Source: Shinella zoogloeoides
Lineage (GTDB): Bacteria > Pseudomonadota > Alphaproteobacteria > Rhizobiales > Rhizobiaceae
Direction: 5' to 3'
NCBI RefSeq assembly: GCF_033705735.1
Contig: NZ_CP131130.1
Coordinates: 623,001-687,000 of the forward strand
DNA length: 64,000 nt
The notes below the pieces were generated by a model. The model did not search any database. It saw nothing but the letters and a program-made list of their open reading frames with translations, and was not told the origin of the DNA. This document shows positions 38,669 to 48,405 of the stretch, piece by piece. Made by a program: the position numbers and the translations under genes. Positions within the stretch are counted from its first letter, which is position 1, and every line of letters starts with the position of its first letter.

Positions 38669-40738
38669 TCAGCGCCCCACGCTTAAATCGTGCACGATAT
38701 CGGCCTTCTGGCCGAGGCGGGTTTTGTAGACTTGGTAATTCTCCATGACGCGCTGCACGTAGCCGCGGGTTTCGGAGAAGGGGATGCGCTCGATCCAGTC
38801 CACCACCTCGTCGATCGGCTTGCCGCGCGGGTCGCCATAGCGGGCGATCCACTGCGGTACGCGGCGCGGGCCGGCATTGTAGGCGATGAAGGTGAGGACG
38901 TAGGAGCCGCCGAACTTGTCGATCTGCTCGCCGAGATAATGCGCGCCGAGCGTCGCATTATAGGCGGCGTCCGTCGTCAGCCGCGCCTTCGAATAGGCAA
39001 GGCCGTAGCGCTTGGCGACGCCTTCCGCCGTGCCGGGCATGAGCTGCAGCAGGCCTTGTGCATTGGCGGCGGAAACGGCGGCCGGGTTGAAGGCGCTTTC
39101 CTGCCGCGCGATGGCATAGGCGAGCGCCTTGCCGGAGCCGGCTATATTGGCGCCATCCGGAATGACACCGATGGGGAAGGCGAGCGCCGCCACATCGATA
39201 CCGCGCCCGAAGGCGATCTTGCCGATCTGCAGGGAAAGCTGGTGGTTGCCGTCCTTCTCCGCGTCGGCGGCAAGGAGCGCAAGTTCGCCGGGGCTCATCA
39301 GTTCGCCCGCGAGCGCCCGGTAGAGGCTATCGCCCCGCCAGCCATGGCCGGCGGCCTGAAGGCGGGCGATGGCCTGCACGGCCTCGCGCTGGCGGAAGCT
39401 CGTGCGCTCCTCGGCAGTCGGCGTCGGATAGGCGACATTCAGCGTCGTGCGGCCGAGCCGGGCAGCGGCAAGCTGGCCGTAGAAGGTGCCGGGAAAGTTC
39501 GCGGCCTTGGTGAAATAGTCCTTCGCATCGCCCGGCCCGCCCTTTTCCGCCGCGCGACCGAGCCAGTACCAGGCGCGGGAGACGGAGATCGGCCTGTCGG
39601 AGACCTGCAGGATGTGCTGGAAATGCTTTGCCGCGGTCTTCGCCTCACCGAGATCGCGTAGCGCATACCAGCCGGCATGGAATTCCGCTTCCACGATATC
39701 GGCAGGGTCGTCCGCGCCGTGCCGGGCGGCGACGCGGTAGGCGTCGCGATAGTCGCCGAGATCGGCAAGCCCGCGGCTGACGATGCGCTGCTCGTTCCAC
39801 CACGCGCCCGGATTGACGAGCCGTGCGGGATCCTCCGGCATGGCGGAAAAGAGTTTCGCGGCCGCGCGGTAATCTTCCCGGTTCCGCAGGTAGCGGATGC
39901 GCAGATAGGTATAGGCCGGGTCCTTCTGCCAGCTCGCATCCACAGCCTTGATGAGGTCGCCGGCAGTCCGGTTCTTGCGGATGACCGCCGCCCAGGCGCG
40001 GTAGAAGGACTGCGCCTTGCCGAGGTCGCCGAAACGCTGCGCCTGGTCGGCGCGGTCGCGGTAGAGCAGCATCTCCATGCGGGCCTTGTGGTCCGCGACG
40101 GTAAGAAGCGTGTCGAATTCGCCGAGAATCTGGCTTTCGAGGTCCTTGGTGAGCGCCTCCTTCTGCCAGAAGGCGCGCAGGATCTCGGTCGCGCGGGCCG
40201 TCTCGCCGGAGGCGACGAGCGCGCGGGACAGCACGATGGCGCCCTCCGCCGTTTCCGGGCGGGTGGTACCGAAGGCGGCCAGCACGTCGGCGACCGGCGG
40301 ATTTTCGCGGGCAAGCGCCCGCTCGGAATGGCCGCGCAGCGCCTTCAGGCCCGGCCAGCCCTTGAGCTCGCGCTGGGCGCTGGCGATTTCAAGCGAGGGA
40401 ACGCCCCGCTGGCCGGAAACGGCAATGGCCCAGGTGAGGATATGCCGGTCGAGGCTGCCGGAAGGAAGGCGGCCGCGCGCGGCGATGGCGGCGGCGGGAT
40501 CGCGGTTGGAAAGCGCATCGAGCCCGGCGCTGAGATCCGGATTGACCGGCTGCAGCGCCTCGGCGCGCGGAATGGCGTTGGTGATTACCTCGGGGGAGGG
40601 CATCTGGGCGGCGAAGCCGAGCGGCTTGATCTCCGGCACGGCGGAATTATCCGCCTCGACGGGCGAGGAGTGGAGCGCAAGGATAGCCGCTCCGGCAAGC
40701 AGCAAGGCGCAAAGGGCAAAACCGTTTCTCGAGATCAT
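38669..40738 (-). CDS. Soluble lytic murein transglycosylase (Slt-like)
   Basis: A 689-residue exported enzyme. A signal peptide (ISRNGFALCALLLAGAAILALH) is followed by a long helical U-shaped domain typical of Slt70 (residues about 60-500) and a C-terminal family-1 transglycosylase domain. The catalytic Glu is in RQESAFNPAAVSAANAQGLLQLMPGTA, with LGAHYLGEQIDKFGG and AYNAGPRRVPQW following. It cleaves peptidoglycan glycan strands to 1,6-anhydromuropeptides. The ATG at 40738 is preferred over a TTG at 40801. A perfect CtrA box 83 bp upstream suggests cell-cycle control. Confidence 0.93.
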   Translation of the reverse strand: MISRNGFALCALLLAGAAILALHSSPVEADNSAVPEIKPLGFAAQMPSPEVITNAIPRAEALQPVNPDLSAGLDALSNRDPAAAIAARGRLPSGSLDRHILTWAIAVSGQRGVPSLEIASAQRELKGWPGLKALRGHSERALARENPPVADVLAAFGTTRPETAEGAIVLSRALVASGETARATEILRAFWQKEALTKDLESQILGEFDTLLTVADHKARMEMLLYRDRADQAQRFGDLGKAQSFYRAWAAVIRKNRTAGDLIKAVDASWQKDPAYTYLRIRYLRNREDYRAAAKLFSAMPEDPARLVNPGAWWNEQRIVSRGLADLGDYRDAYRVAARHGADDPADIVEAEFHAGWYALRDLGEAKTAAKHFQHILQVSDRPISVSRAWYWLGRAAEKGGPGDAKDYFTKAANFPGTFYGQLAAARLGRTTLNVAYPTPTAEERTSFRQREAVQAIARLQAAGHGWRGDSLYRALAGELMSPGELALLAADAEKDGNHQLSLQIGKIAFGRGIDVAALAFPIGVIPDGANIAGSGKALAYAIARQESAFNPAAVSAANAQGLLQLMPGTAEGVAKRYGLAYSKARLTTDAAYNATLGAHYLGEQIDKFGGSYVLTFIAYNAGPRRVPQWIARYGDPRGKPIDEVVDWIERIPFSETRGYVQRVMENYQVYKTRLGQKADIVHDLSVGR

Positions 40739-40820
40739 GCTACGTCCCGGATGCCTGGCAGGCGGCGCATGGACCCTCGCTTTCCGCCTGTTCTCCGACA
40801 AACATTAACCCTTCGTTGCC

Positions 40821-40836
40821 TTAACGAAACCTTAAC
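40821..40836. promoter_or_regulatory. CtrA-box consensus upstream of the transglycosylase gene
   Basis: TTAACGAAACCTTAAC is an exact TTAA-N7-TTAAC match. It sits in the 321-bp divergent gap between the slt-like gene and dapA, nearer the former. A small dyad, TTCGTT (40812-40817) with AACGAA (40823-40828), overlaps it. The rest of 40739-41059 shows no other site. Confidence 0.55.
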
Positions 40837-41059
40837 CGCGCCTCTCACCAATCCGTGAAGGCCGCCGGTTCTCAGGCGACGGATGAAGCAGCGTAACTAT
40901 TCGTGCGGGCATGCGGATTTCCGCCTTGATCGTGCATGAAAACGCCCGTCGCGCGCTTGCCGCATCCCTGTCACATGATTATTGTGCGACCGTTTTTAAC
41001 CACGGAATACGGCCAAAGCATGTATGCCCTTGCGGCGGCTCTGGCCTCAGGAGTTCTCG

Positions 41060-41944
41060 ATGTTCAAGGGATCCATTCCCGCTCTCGTCACCCCGTTCAC
41101 GGCTGCCGGCGCCGTCGATGAAGACGCCTTTGCCGCGCATGTGGAATGGCAGATCGGCGAAGGCAGCCACGGCCTTGTGCCGGTCGGCACCACCGGCGAA
41201 TCGCCGACGCTGTCGCATGACGAGCACAAACGGGTGGTGGAACTCTGCATCAAGGTTGCCGCCGGCCGCGTGCCCGTGATCGCCGGCGCCGGCTCCAACA
41301 ACACCAAGGAAGCGATCGATCTCGCCCAGCACGCCGAAAAGGCGGGCGCGGACGCGATCCTCGTCGTCACGCCCTATTACAACAAGCCGACGCAGAAAGG
41401 CCTCTTCGCGCATTTCGCGGCCGTCGCCGAGGCCGTGAAGGTGCCGATCGTCATCTACAACATTCCGGGCCGTTCGGTGATCGACATGACGCCGGAAACG
41501 ATGGGCGCGCTGCACAAGGCGCATCCCTCGATCATGGGCGTCAAGGATGCGACGGGCAAGATCGAGCGCGTTTCCGAGCAGCGCATCGCTTGCGGCAAGG
41601 ACTTCGTCCAGCTTTCGGGCGAGGATGCGACCGCGCTCGGCTTCAACGCCCATGGCGGCGTCGGCTGCATCTCGGTCACGGCCAATGTCGCCCCGCGGCT
41701 CTGTGCCGAGTTCCAGAAGGCGACGCTTGCCGGCGACTATGCCAAGGCGCTGGAATACCAGGACCGGCTGATGCCGCTGCACAAGGCGATCTTCATGGAG
41801 CCGGGCGTCTGCGGTGCGAAATACGGCCTCTCGCGCGTGCGCGGGATGAACCGCACCGTTCGCTCCCCGCTCGTCTCCTCGCTGGAGCTGGCCACGGAGG
41901 CGGCTATCGACGCGGCGTTGCGCCACGCCGGGCTGTTGAACTGA
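41060..41944 (+). CDS. dapA: 4-hydroxy-tetrahydrodipicolinate synthase
   Basis: A 294-residue TIM-barrel lyase condensing pyruvate and aspartate semialdehyde, the first step of the lysine/diaminopimelate branch. Motifs: [17 protein letters not shown], the Tyr in [26 protein letters not shown] and the Schiff-base lysine in [19 protein letters not shown] precedes the ATG. The smpB start follows one base after the stop, indicating co-translation. Confidence 0.97.
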   Translation: MFKGSIPALVTPFTAAGAVDEDAFAAHVEWQIGEGSHGLVPVGTTGESPTLSHDEHKRVVELCIKVAAGRVPVIAGAGSNNTKEAIDLAQHAEKAGADAILVVTPYYNKPTQKGLFAHFAAVAEAVKVPIVIYNIPGRSVIDMTPETMGALHKAHPSIMGVKDATGKIERVSEQRIACGKDFVQLSGEDATALGFNAHGGVGCISVTANVAPRLCAEFQKATLAGDYAKALEYQDRLMPLHKAIFMEPGVCGAKYGLSRVRGMNRTVRSPLVSSLELATEAAIDAALRHAGLLN

Positions 41945-41945
41945 T

Positions 41946-42425
41946 ATGGCGACGAAAGCGCGTCCGACAACGATCAAGAAGATTGTCGCGGAGAACCGCA
42001 AGGCCCGCTACAACTACGAGATCGTGGATACCTACGAGGCCGGTCTCGTGCTGACCGGCACGGAGGTCAAGTCGCTGCGCGAAGGCAAGGCGAATATCGC
42101 CGAATCCTACGCCTCCGACGAGGGTGGCGAAATCTGGCTGATCAATTCCTACCTGCCGGAATACCTGCAGGCGAACCGCTTCAACCACGAGACGCGCCGA
42201 CGGCGCAAACTCCTCCTGTCGCGTCGCGAGATCCATCGCCTGCGCGTGGCGATCAACCGCGAGGGCATGACCCTCGTGCCGCTGAAGATCTATTTCAACG
42301 ACAGCGGCCGGGCCAAGCTCGAACTCGCGCTCGCCAAGGGCAAGAAGCTGCACGACAAGCGCGAGACGGAGAAGGAACGCGACTGGAACCGCCAGAAGGG
42401 CCGCCTGCTGCGCGAACGCGGCTGA
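41946..42425 (+). CDS. smpB: SsrA-binding protein
   Basis: A 159-residue tmRNA partner needed for trans-translation of stalled ribosomes. It shows the OB-fold core ([30 protein letters not shown]), the conserved [24 protein letters not shown] middle, and the basic tail [21 protein letters not shown]. It lies directly after dapA, as is usual in Rhizobiales. Confidence 0.97.
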   Translation: MATKARPTTIKKIVAENRKARYNYEIVDTYEAGLVLTGTEVKSLREGKANIAESYASDEGGEIWLINSYLPEYLQANRFNHETRRRRKLLLSRREIHRLRVAINREGMTLVPLKIYFNDSGRAKLELALAKGKKLHDKRETEKERDWNRQKGRLLRERG

Positions 42426-42443
42426 TCCGGCCTTCGGTCTTCC

Positions 42444-42908
42444 TCAGAACTGGTTGTAGAGCTGGTTGATCACCGACTGGCGAGCGGCGAGCGCAAGCTG
42501 TTCGTTGCTCGCGGGCGCCGGCACGTCCGGCGAGGGCGCAGGATTGGCGCTCGACGCGCGCGCGGTCAGGAACGACGACATCAGGGCGTCGAGATCCGTG
42601 CTTTCGATGGCGAGCCGTGCGCTCGGGTTGCGTTCCGCGGCAACGCGCGTGTCAGGCGTCGCCTGCGTGGCGGAGACGGTGCTGACGGGCTGGGTCGCAA
42701 GGCCCGGCTGGCCGTTCGGCGCATAGAGGAAGGCGAGATCGCCGATCTCTTCCGCCGCATCGGAGGGAGCGGAAACTGTCGTCACCGGCTGCGGGCCGCT
42801 CAGTGCGGCCAAGGCTTCCGCTGCGGGGCGGCTTTCGGCGATGCGCGATGCGAGCGCGCTCGATGCGGCCCGGTAGCTGTTGCCCGAAAGCGATACTGCG
42901 TCCACCAT
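42444..42908 (-). CDS. Hypothetical protein, Ala/Ser/Pro-rich
   Basis: A 154-residue protein of low sequence complexity in the middle (alternating Ser, Ala, Pro and Gln) with a more ordered start (MVDAVSLSGNSYRAASSALASRI) and end (LALAARQSVINQLYNQF). No signal peptide or membrane segment. I recognise no family. The ATG at 42908 is chosen over a TTG at 42950. It converges on smpB with an 18-bp gap and stands alone. Confidence 0.6.
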   Translation of the reverse strand: MVDAVSLSGNSYRAASSALASRIAESRPAAEALAALSGPQPVTTVSAPSDAAEEIGDLAFLYAPNGQPGLATQPVSTVSATQATPDTRVAAERNPSARLAIESTDLDALMSSFLTARASSANPAPSPDVPAPASNEQLALAARQSVINQLYNQF

Positions 42909-43091
42909 TTTCCGGAAATCCTGATGCGAAGTGACTGTAGGATTTCGCAATATCAGCAGAGTCTTGCGGAACGTTAACGAGGGGCAGGGGCATTTGAATC
43001 AATGTTTAACGAACATTGAATATGGCGGATTTCCGGGTTTACGGAAGAGTATGAAAAGGGAGGGCCGCGTGCGATGGCCCGCTTTGTCCGG

Positions 43092-43625
43092 CTAGCGGCC
43101 GCGCCATTCGCCGCGTGTCATCTCGTACCAGACATCGCCTTGCTCGCTGCCGGCAATCGGGTCGGGATAGTCGATATGGTCGGTGCGCGTGTATCTCATG
43201 CCCACCTTTTCCATCACGCGGCGCGATCCACGGTTCACCGCCATCGTGGTCGCCACGATCCTGTCATAGCCGCCGTGTTCGAAACCCCAGCCGACGAGGG
43301 CGAGGGCGCCTTCCGAGGCCAGCCCCTGTCCCCAGTCCTCCCGGCGCAGGCGATATCCGAGTTCGGCAAGGGCCTCGCCCTCCGGCCAGAGGCAGAACCA
43401 TCCCACGAAGGCGCCGCCGGTCGTGCGCCGCGCCGTCCAGACATGAGGTTCCGTTCCCTCCGGCATGAGGAATGTCGCGCTCGGATCTGCCCGCGCCCGA
43501 TCGACGGCGTGGCCGCCGTTGAGGAAGCGCATGACCTCGGGGTCGCGTTCGAGGGCGATGAAATCGTCGCGGTCATCCGGGCGGCAGGGGCGGAGCGTCA
43601 GCCGTGTCGTCTGCAAGACAGCCAT
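43092..43625 (-). CDS. GNAT-family acetyltransferase (RimJ/RimL type)
   Basis: A 177-residue N-acetyltransferase. The opening LQTTRLTLRPCRPDDRDDFIAL is typical of the RimJ/RimL branch, and the acetyl-CoA loop appears as RREDWGQGLASEGALALVGWGF. The end NRGSRRVMEKVGMRYTRTD completes the fold. The acceptor is unknown; such enzymes modify protein N-termini, amino acids or drugs. Confidence 0.9.
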   Translation of the reverse strand: MAVLQTTRLTLRPCRPDDRDDFIALERDPEVMRFLNGGHAVDRARADPSATFLMPEGTEPHVWTARRTTGGAFVGWFCLWPEGEALAELGYRLRREDWGQGLASEGALALVGWGFEHGGYDRIVATTMAVNRGSRRVMEKVGMRYTRTDHIDYPDPIAGSEQGDVWYEMTRGEWRGR

Positions 43626-43674
43626 TCTCGTGCATCCCCTCCGCTGACGGCTTGAAGAGGCGGAGCCTGCCGCC

Positions 43675-44250
43675 TCAGTCCGCGGCGGTTTCCACCGGCT
43701 CGGCCGTGCGCTGCGGGCGCTCGGACGGGTCGCGGCCGACCTCGGCCTTCAGCGTGCCGAGGTCGATGAAATAGTCGGCCTGGCGGCGCAGGTCGTCGGC
43801 GATCATCGGCGGCTGGGTCTGCATGGTGGAGACGACGGAGACCTTGCGGCCCCTACGCTGCAGCGCCTCGACGAGTGTGGTGAAGTCGCCGTCGCCGGAG
43901 AAGATGACGAGGTGGTCGACCGTCTCGGACTGTTCCATCGCGTCGATGGCCAGCTCGATATCCATGTTGCCCTTGATCTTGCGGCGGCCGAGCGAGTCGG
44001 TGAATTCCTTGGCCGGCTTGGTGACGACCTTGTAGCCGTTATAGTCGAGCCAGTCGATCAGCGGGCGGATGGAGGAATATTCCTGGTCCTCGATGAGGGC
44101 GGTATAGTAATAGGCACGCAGCAGGTAGCCGCGCTTCTGGAAGGCCTTCAGAAGCTTCCTGTAGTCTATGTCGAAGCCGAGTGTCCTGGACGCCGCATAG
44201 AGATTTGCACCGTCGATGAAGAGGGCGATTTTCTCGCGGGGGTCGAACAT
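43675..44250 (-). CDS. NYN-domain (LabA/DUF88) protein
   Basis: A 191-residue PIN-like nuclease-fold protein. Acidic residues expected for the metal site are seen in ALFIDGANLYAASR, NMDIELAIDAM and VIFSGDGDFTTLV. This fits the LabA-like NYN family, proposed RNA-processing nucleases. The ATG at 44250 follows AAAGGA at nine bases. It is divergent from rpoZ, a pairing I believe recurs in Rhizobiales. Confidence 0.88.
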   Translation of the reverse strand: MFDPREKIALFIDGANLYAASRTLGFDIDYRKLLKAFQKRGYLLRAYYYTALIEDQEYSSIRPLIDWLDYNGYKVVTKPAKEFTDSLGRRKIKGNMDIELAIDAMEQSETVDHLVIFSGDGDFTTLVEALQRRGRKVSVVSTMQTQPPMIADDLRRQADYFIDLGTLKAEVGRDPSERPQRTAEPVETAAD

Positions 44251-44658
44251 GTCGCGCAATCCTTTAAATAGAAGTTGAGGAAAAAGGTTGGGTTTCAGCC
44301 GGTTTCTGCTTGCCCGGTGCACATTCCGGTTGAATTACCTATTTTTCATATAATATTCATTTAGGGCAGCCGCCGCCGGTTTCCAAGCAAATCTAGGTTG
44401 CGCCGTTCAATTTTGTTTCCGGCATCGTTTCAGTAAATTCAATGACTTCCGAATTGGGGAATAGTTCCCGCGCTTTACCCCATTTGTCCGATATTTCGCC
44501 CTTCCGCCTCCCCTAGCGGGAGGCATCAATCAGAAGTTATATGGGCAACCTTACGACATGCCCCGCCGGGGGCGCGGGAAGGAAAAACTTGAATTTCCGG
44601 CCCGATCCCTGTATCGGGCATGCAAACTCCTGAAATTCTCGATCACAAAGGACAGGCA
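44251..44658. promoter_or_regulatory. 408-bp divergent control region of the NYN gene and rpoZ
   Basis: No gene seen. The middle (44335-44370) is AT-rich (TTTTTCATATAATATTCATT) and resembles a promoter. The rest shows no recognisable operator. It should carry the start of the rpoZ-rsh transcript. Confidence 0.45.
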
Positions 44659-45060
44659 ATGGCCCGTGTCACCGTTGAAGATTGCATTGACAAGGTAGAC
44701 AACCGCTTCGAGCTGGTTCTTCTTGCAAGCCATCGCGCCCGCCTCATCTCGCAGGGCGCCGCCATCACCATCGACCGCGACAACGACAAGAACCCGGTCG
44801 TCGCGCTGCGCGAGATCGCCGACGAAACCCTTTCGCCCGACGACCTCAAGGAAGACCTGATCCACTCGCTGCAGAAGCATGTGGAAGTGGACGAGCCCGA
44901 GCCCGATCCGGCAAGCCTCATTGCCGACGACGCGACGACCGCCACCGTCGACGAGGACGAGGACCAGCCGGAAACCATCGCCTTCGACCGCATGTCGGAA
45001 GAAGAGCTTCTGGCCGGCATCGAAGGCCTCGTTCCGCCGGAAAAGAGCGACGATTACTGA
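44659..45060 (+). CDS. rpoZ: RNA polymerase omega subunit
   Basis: A 133-residue omega subunit. The N-terminal [28 protein letters not shown] and the core [21 protein letters not shown] are standard. The C-terminal acidic extension is usual for Rhizobiales. Omega helps assemble RNA polymerase and forms one of its ppGpp sites. The downstream gene is the ppGpp synthetase/hydrolase rsh, though a strong terminator lies between. Confidence 0.97.
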   Translation: MARVTVEDCIDKVDNRFELVLLASHRARLISQGAAITIDRDNDKNPVVALREIADETLSPDDLKEDLIHSLQKHVEVDEPEPDPASLIADDATTATVDEDEDQPETIAFDRMSEEELLAGIEGLVPPEKSDDY

Positions 45061-45100
45061 TTTCGGTAACTTACCGAAACCTTTGCTGTTGCGAATGCCG

Positions 45101-45135
45101 GTGCGCCCCTTTTAAGTTGGGGCGCACTTTTTTTT
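45101..45135 (+). terminator. Terminator between rpoZ and rsh
   Basis: GTGCGCCCC (45101-45109) and GGGGCGCAC (45119-45127) form a 9-bp perfect stem followed by eight T residues. A smaller dyad TTCGGTA/TACCGAA (45062-45078) precedes it. It may reduce read-through into rsh. Confidence 0.93.
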
Positions 45136-45168
45136 GCCCTGCGGGAGCGGGGAGAAAGCCGACCGAGG

Positions 45169-47397
45169 ATGATGCGTCAATATGAACTCGTCGAGCGGGT
45201 TCAGAAATACAAGCCCGATGCCAACGAAGCCCTGCTGAACAAGGCCTATGTCTATGCCATGCAGAAGCATGGACAGCAGAAGCGGGCGAGCGGCGACCCC
45301 TATATCTCGCATCCCCTCGAAGTCGCCGCCATCCTGACGGATATGCGCCTCGACGAATCCACCATCGCGGTGGCCCTGCTGCACGATACGATCGAGGACA
45401 CCAGCGCCACGCGCGCCGAGATCGACGAACTGTTCGGCGAGGATATCGGCGCGCTGGTCGAGGGCCTCACCAAGATCAAGAAGCTCGACCTCGTTTCCAA
45501 GAAGGCCAAGCAGGCCGAGAACCTGCGCAAGCTGCTGCTCGCCATTTCCGACGACGTGCGCGTGCTCCTCGTCAAGCTCGCCGACCGCCTGCACAACATG
45601 CGCACGCTCGACCACATGTCGCCGGAAAAGCGCGCCCGCATCTCCGAGGAGACGATGGACATCTATGCGCCGCTCGCCGGCCGCATGGGCATGCAGGACA
45701 TGCGCGAGGAGCTGGAGGACCTGTCCTTCCGCTACATCAACCCGGAAGCCTACGAGACCGTCAGCCGCAAGCTGGAGGAGCTTTCCCGGCGCAACGAGGG
45801 CCTGATCCGCAAGATCGAGGAGGAGCTGCGCGAGCTGCTGGTGACGAACGGCCTCGACGAGGCGCTGGTCAAGGGCCGGCAGAAGAAGCCCTATTCGGTC
45901 TTCCGCAAGATGCAGTCGAAGTCGCTGTCCTTCGAGCAGCTCTCCGACGTCTATGCCTTCCGTATCCTCGTCGGCGACATTCCCGCCTGCTATGCCGCGC
46001 TCGGCATCGTGCACACGCGCTGGCGCGTCGTGCCGGGCCGCTTCAAGGACTATATCTCGACGCCGAAGCAGAACGACTACCAGTCGATCCACACGACCAT
46101 CGTCGGCCCCTCGCGCCAGCGCATCGAGCTGCAGATCCGCACCAAGCGCATGCACGAGATCGCCGAATACGGTATCGCCGCCCATTCGCTCTACAAGGAC
46201 AAGGAAGCCGCCGGCGCGGACGAGGTGCGCTCGCCGCGCTCCAACGCCTATGCCATGCTGCGCCGGACCATCGAGGCGCTGGCCGAGGGCGACAATCCGG
46301 AAGAGTTCCTGGAGCACACCAAGCTGGAGCTCTTCCAGGACCAGGTCTTCACCTTCACGCCGAAGGGCCAGCTCATCACGCTGCCGCGCGGCGCGACGCC
46401 CATCGACTTCGCCTATGCGGTGCACACCAATATCGGCGACACCTGCGTCGGTGCCAAGATCAACGGCCGCATCATGCCGCTCGTCACCCGCCTCAACAAT
46501 GGCGACGAGGTCGAGATCATCCGCTCCGGCATCCAGGTGCCGCCGCCGGCCTGGGAGGAGATCGTCGTCACCGGCAAGGCGCGCGCCGCCATCCGCCGCG
46601 CGACCCGCGCCGCCGTGCGCAAGCAATATTCCGGCCTCGGCTACCGCATTCTGGAGCGCACCTTCGAGCGCGCCGGAAAGCAGTTCTCCCGCGACGGGCT
46701 GAAGCCGGTGCTGCATCGCCTCGGCCAGAAGGAGGTGGAGGACGCCATCGCCTCCGTCGGGCGCGGCGAGCTTTCCTCGCTCGACGTGCTGCGCGCCGTC
46801 TTCCCGGATTACCAGGACGAGCGCGTGACGGTGAAGCCGAGCTCGGACGACGGCTGGTTCAACATGCGCAGTGCGGCCGGTATGGTCTTCAAGCTGCCGG
46901 GCAAGAACAAGGCGGCGCTGGAGCGCGAGGAGGGCGAGGCCGGCCCCGATGCGCTGCCGATCCGCGGCCTTTCCGGCAATGCCGAGGTGCACTTCTCCGC
47001 CGGCGGCGCCGTGCCGGGCGACCGCATCGTCGGCATCATGGAGAAGGACAAGGGCATCACCATCTACCCGATCCAGTCGCCGGCGCTGCAGAAGTTCGAC
47101 GACGAGCCGGAGCGCTGGATCGATGTGCGCTGGGACCTCGACGAAGCGAACAACACCCGCTTCATGGCGCGCATCATGATCAACGCGCTGAACGAGCCGG
47201 GCACGCTCGCCGAAGTCACGCAGACCATCGCCACCAGCGACATCAACATCCGCTCCATGTCGATGGCGCGCGTGGCGGCCGACTTTACCGAGGTGCATAT
47301 CGATCTGGAGGTCTGGGACCTGCGCCAGCTCAACCAACTCATCGGCCAGTTGAAGGAACTGCAGTGCGTTTCGACGATCAATCGTGTCTTCGCGTGA
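45169..47397 (+). CDS. rsh: Bifunctional (p)ppGpp synthetase/hydrolase
   Basis: A 742-residue RelA/SpoT homologue, the single long alarmone enzyme of rhizobia. Order: HD hydrolase domain (HDTIEDT near residue 72; ADRLHNMRTL), synthetase domain (GRFKDYIS-PKQNDYQSIHT near 285-305), TGS domain (about 385-445; LPRGATPIDFAYAVHT), and a C-terminal ACT domain (about 665-740). Both catalytic motifs look intact, so it should make and degrade (p)ppGpp in the stringent response. The start at 45169 lies next to a second ATG at 45172. Confidence 0.97.
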   Translation: MMRQYELVERVQKYKPDANEALLNKAYVYAMQKHGQQKRASGDPYISHPLEVAAILTDMRLDESTIAVALLHDTIEDTSATRAEIDELFGEDIGALVEGLTKIKKLDLVSKKAKQAENLRKLLLAISDDVRVLLVKLADRLHNMRTLDHMSPEKRARISEETMDIYAPLAGRMGMQDMREELEDLSFRYINPEAYETVSRKLEELSRRNEGLIRKIEEELRELLVTNGLDEALVKGRQKKPYSVFRKMQSKSLSFEQLSDVYAFRILVGDIPACYAALGIVHTRWRVVPGRFKDYISTPKQNDYQSIHTTIVGPSRQRIELQIRTKRMHEIAEYGIAAHSLYKDKEAAGADEVRSPRSNAYAMLRRTIEALAEGDNPEEFLEHTKLELFQDQVFTFTPKGQLITLPRGATPIDFAYAVHTNIGDTCVGAKINGRIMPLVTRLNNGDEVEIIRSGIQVPPPAWEEIVVTGKARAAIRRATRAAVRKQYSGLGYRILERTFERAGKQFSRDGLKPVLHRLGQKEVEDAIASVGRGELSSLDVLRAVFPDYQDERVTVKPSSDDGWFNMRSAAGMVFKLPGKNKAALEREEGEAGPDALPIRGLSGNAEVHFSAGGAVPGDRIVGIMEKDKGITIYPIQSPALQKFDDEPERWIDVRWDLDEANNTRFMARIMINALNEPGTLAEVTQTIATSDINIRSMSMARVAADFTEVHIDLEVWDLRQLNQLIGQLKELQCVSTINRVFA

Positions 47398-47565
47398 CGG
47401 TCCCATGCAAAAATGTGGCGACCTGCCTCGATTGAGGCAGGTTTGCCCAAGATTTGACCAGCCGTTATGCGCGTTCCGCATGGCTGTATTGGGATAGTGT
47501 CGCTGGTGCGAAGGGGCGGGTAAACCTATCTTCTGCGTCGGGAGGTAACCGAACGAGGTTTACCA

Positions 47566-47718
47566 ATGTTGAAGCAGATCAAGAATTTCACCCGCGCCCT
47601 GCGCATCCCGAATGCCGACGAGCGCGAAATGGCCTACCTGAACGCCGCCATCGACCGCATCGACCTGGAATACCGCCAGCGTCAGATCGACCGCGGCCTC
47701 TTCCGCAGGTCCTACTAA
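47566..47718 (+). CDS. Small DUF3563-like protein, 50 residues
   Basis: A short frame with ATG at 47566 and TAA at 47716. The translation starts MLKQIKNFTRALRIPNADER and ends in RQIDRGLFRRSY. The pattern of a basic N-terminal helix, an acidic ERE-AYLNAA stretch and a YRQR-ID end fits the small DUF3563 proteins of alpha- and betaproteobacteria, of unknown function. The upstream base run GGAGGTAACCGAACGAGG offers ribosome binding sites. It lies between rsh and the DUF2062 gene on the same strand. Confidence 0.75.
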   Translation: MLKQIKNFTRALRIPNADEREMAYLNAAIDRIDLEYRQRQIDRGLFRRSY

Positions 47719-47829
47719 GGCTTCGGCTTGCCGTGTGGCGCAGATCGCTGCGCCACGGCGGCTGCCGCATCCGGCGCCATGACGGCGCCGCCATTGAAAT
47801 GCCACCAACGGATCGGCTATGTCTGGGCG

Positions 47830-48405
47830 ATGTTGTTCCGACGCCGAAAGAAGGCCTCCTGGCCCGAGCGATTGCGCGAATTCTTCTGGCCGCGCAAGGG
47901 GTTCTCGCGTCCCGCGCGCTACCTCGCCAAGCGCATCCTGCGCCTTTCCGCTTCGCCCCATGCGATTGCGGCGGGGGTCGCGGCCGGTACTTTCTCCGCC
48001 TTCACGCCGCTGCTCGGCTTCCATGTCATCCTGGCCCTTGCGCTCGCCTACCTGACGGCCGGCAATCTTGTCGCCGCGGCGCTCGCCACGACCATCGCCA
48101 ATCCGCTGACCATCCCGCTCATCGCCCTTGCGACCTTCCGCGTCGGCGAGGTGCTGCTCGGCATCCGTTCGGGCGAGGCGATCAGCGCGGCCGACCTCTT
48201 CCACCGCATGGAACATCTGCAATTTTCCGAGCTCTGGCATCCTGTGCTTGAGCCGATGCTCGTCGGCGCGCTCGTCCTCGGCGGCAGCGCGGCTTTCCTC
48301 GCCTATGGCGCAACCCGCCTTGCGGCGCGTTCGGTGGCGGCGCGGCGCCATGCCCGCCTCGTGAAGCGCGTGCCCGTCCTTTCCCATGGAGACACTCCCC
48401 TATGA
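47830..48405 (+). CDS. DUF2062 membrane protein
   Basis: A 191-residue protein with three or four hydrophobic helices. The DUF2062 core appears as [57 protein letters not shown] sequence. The family has a membrane role that is not defined. The stop overlaps the acpS start by four bases (ATGA), so the two are translated together. I chose ATG 47830 because the residues after it (basic RRRKKASWP) begin the family-like region; 47779 is an alternative. Confidence 0.88.
   Translation: MLFRRRKKASWPERLREFFWPRKGFSRPARYLAKRILRLSASPHAIAAGVAAGTFSAFTPLLGFHVILALALAYLTAGNLVAAALATTIANPLTIPLIALATFRVGEVLLGIRSGEAISAADLFHRMEHLQFSELWHPVLEPMLVGALVLGGSAAFLAYGATRLAARSVAARRHARLVKRVPVLSHGDTPL

Noticed and set aside
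45112..47481. A 789-codon frame antisense to rsh
   Set aside because: Mirror of a conserved essential gene; composition is typical of a shadow frame.
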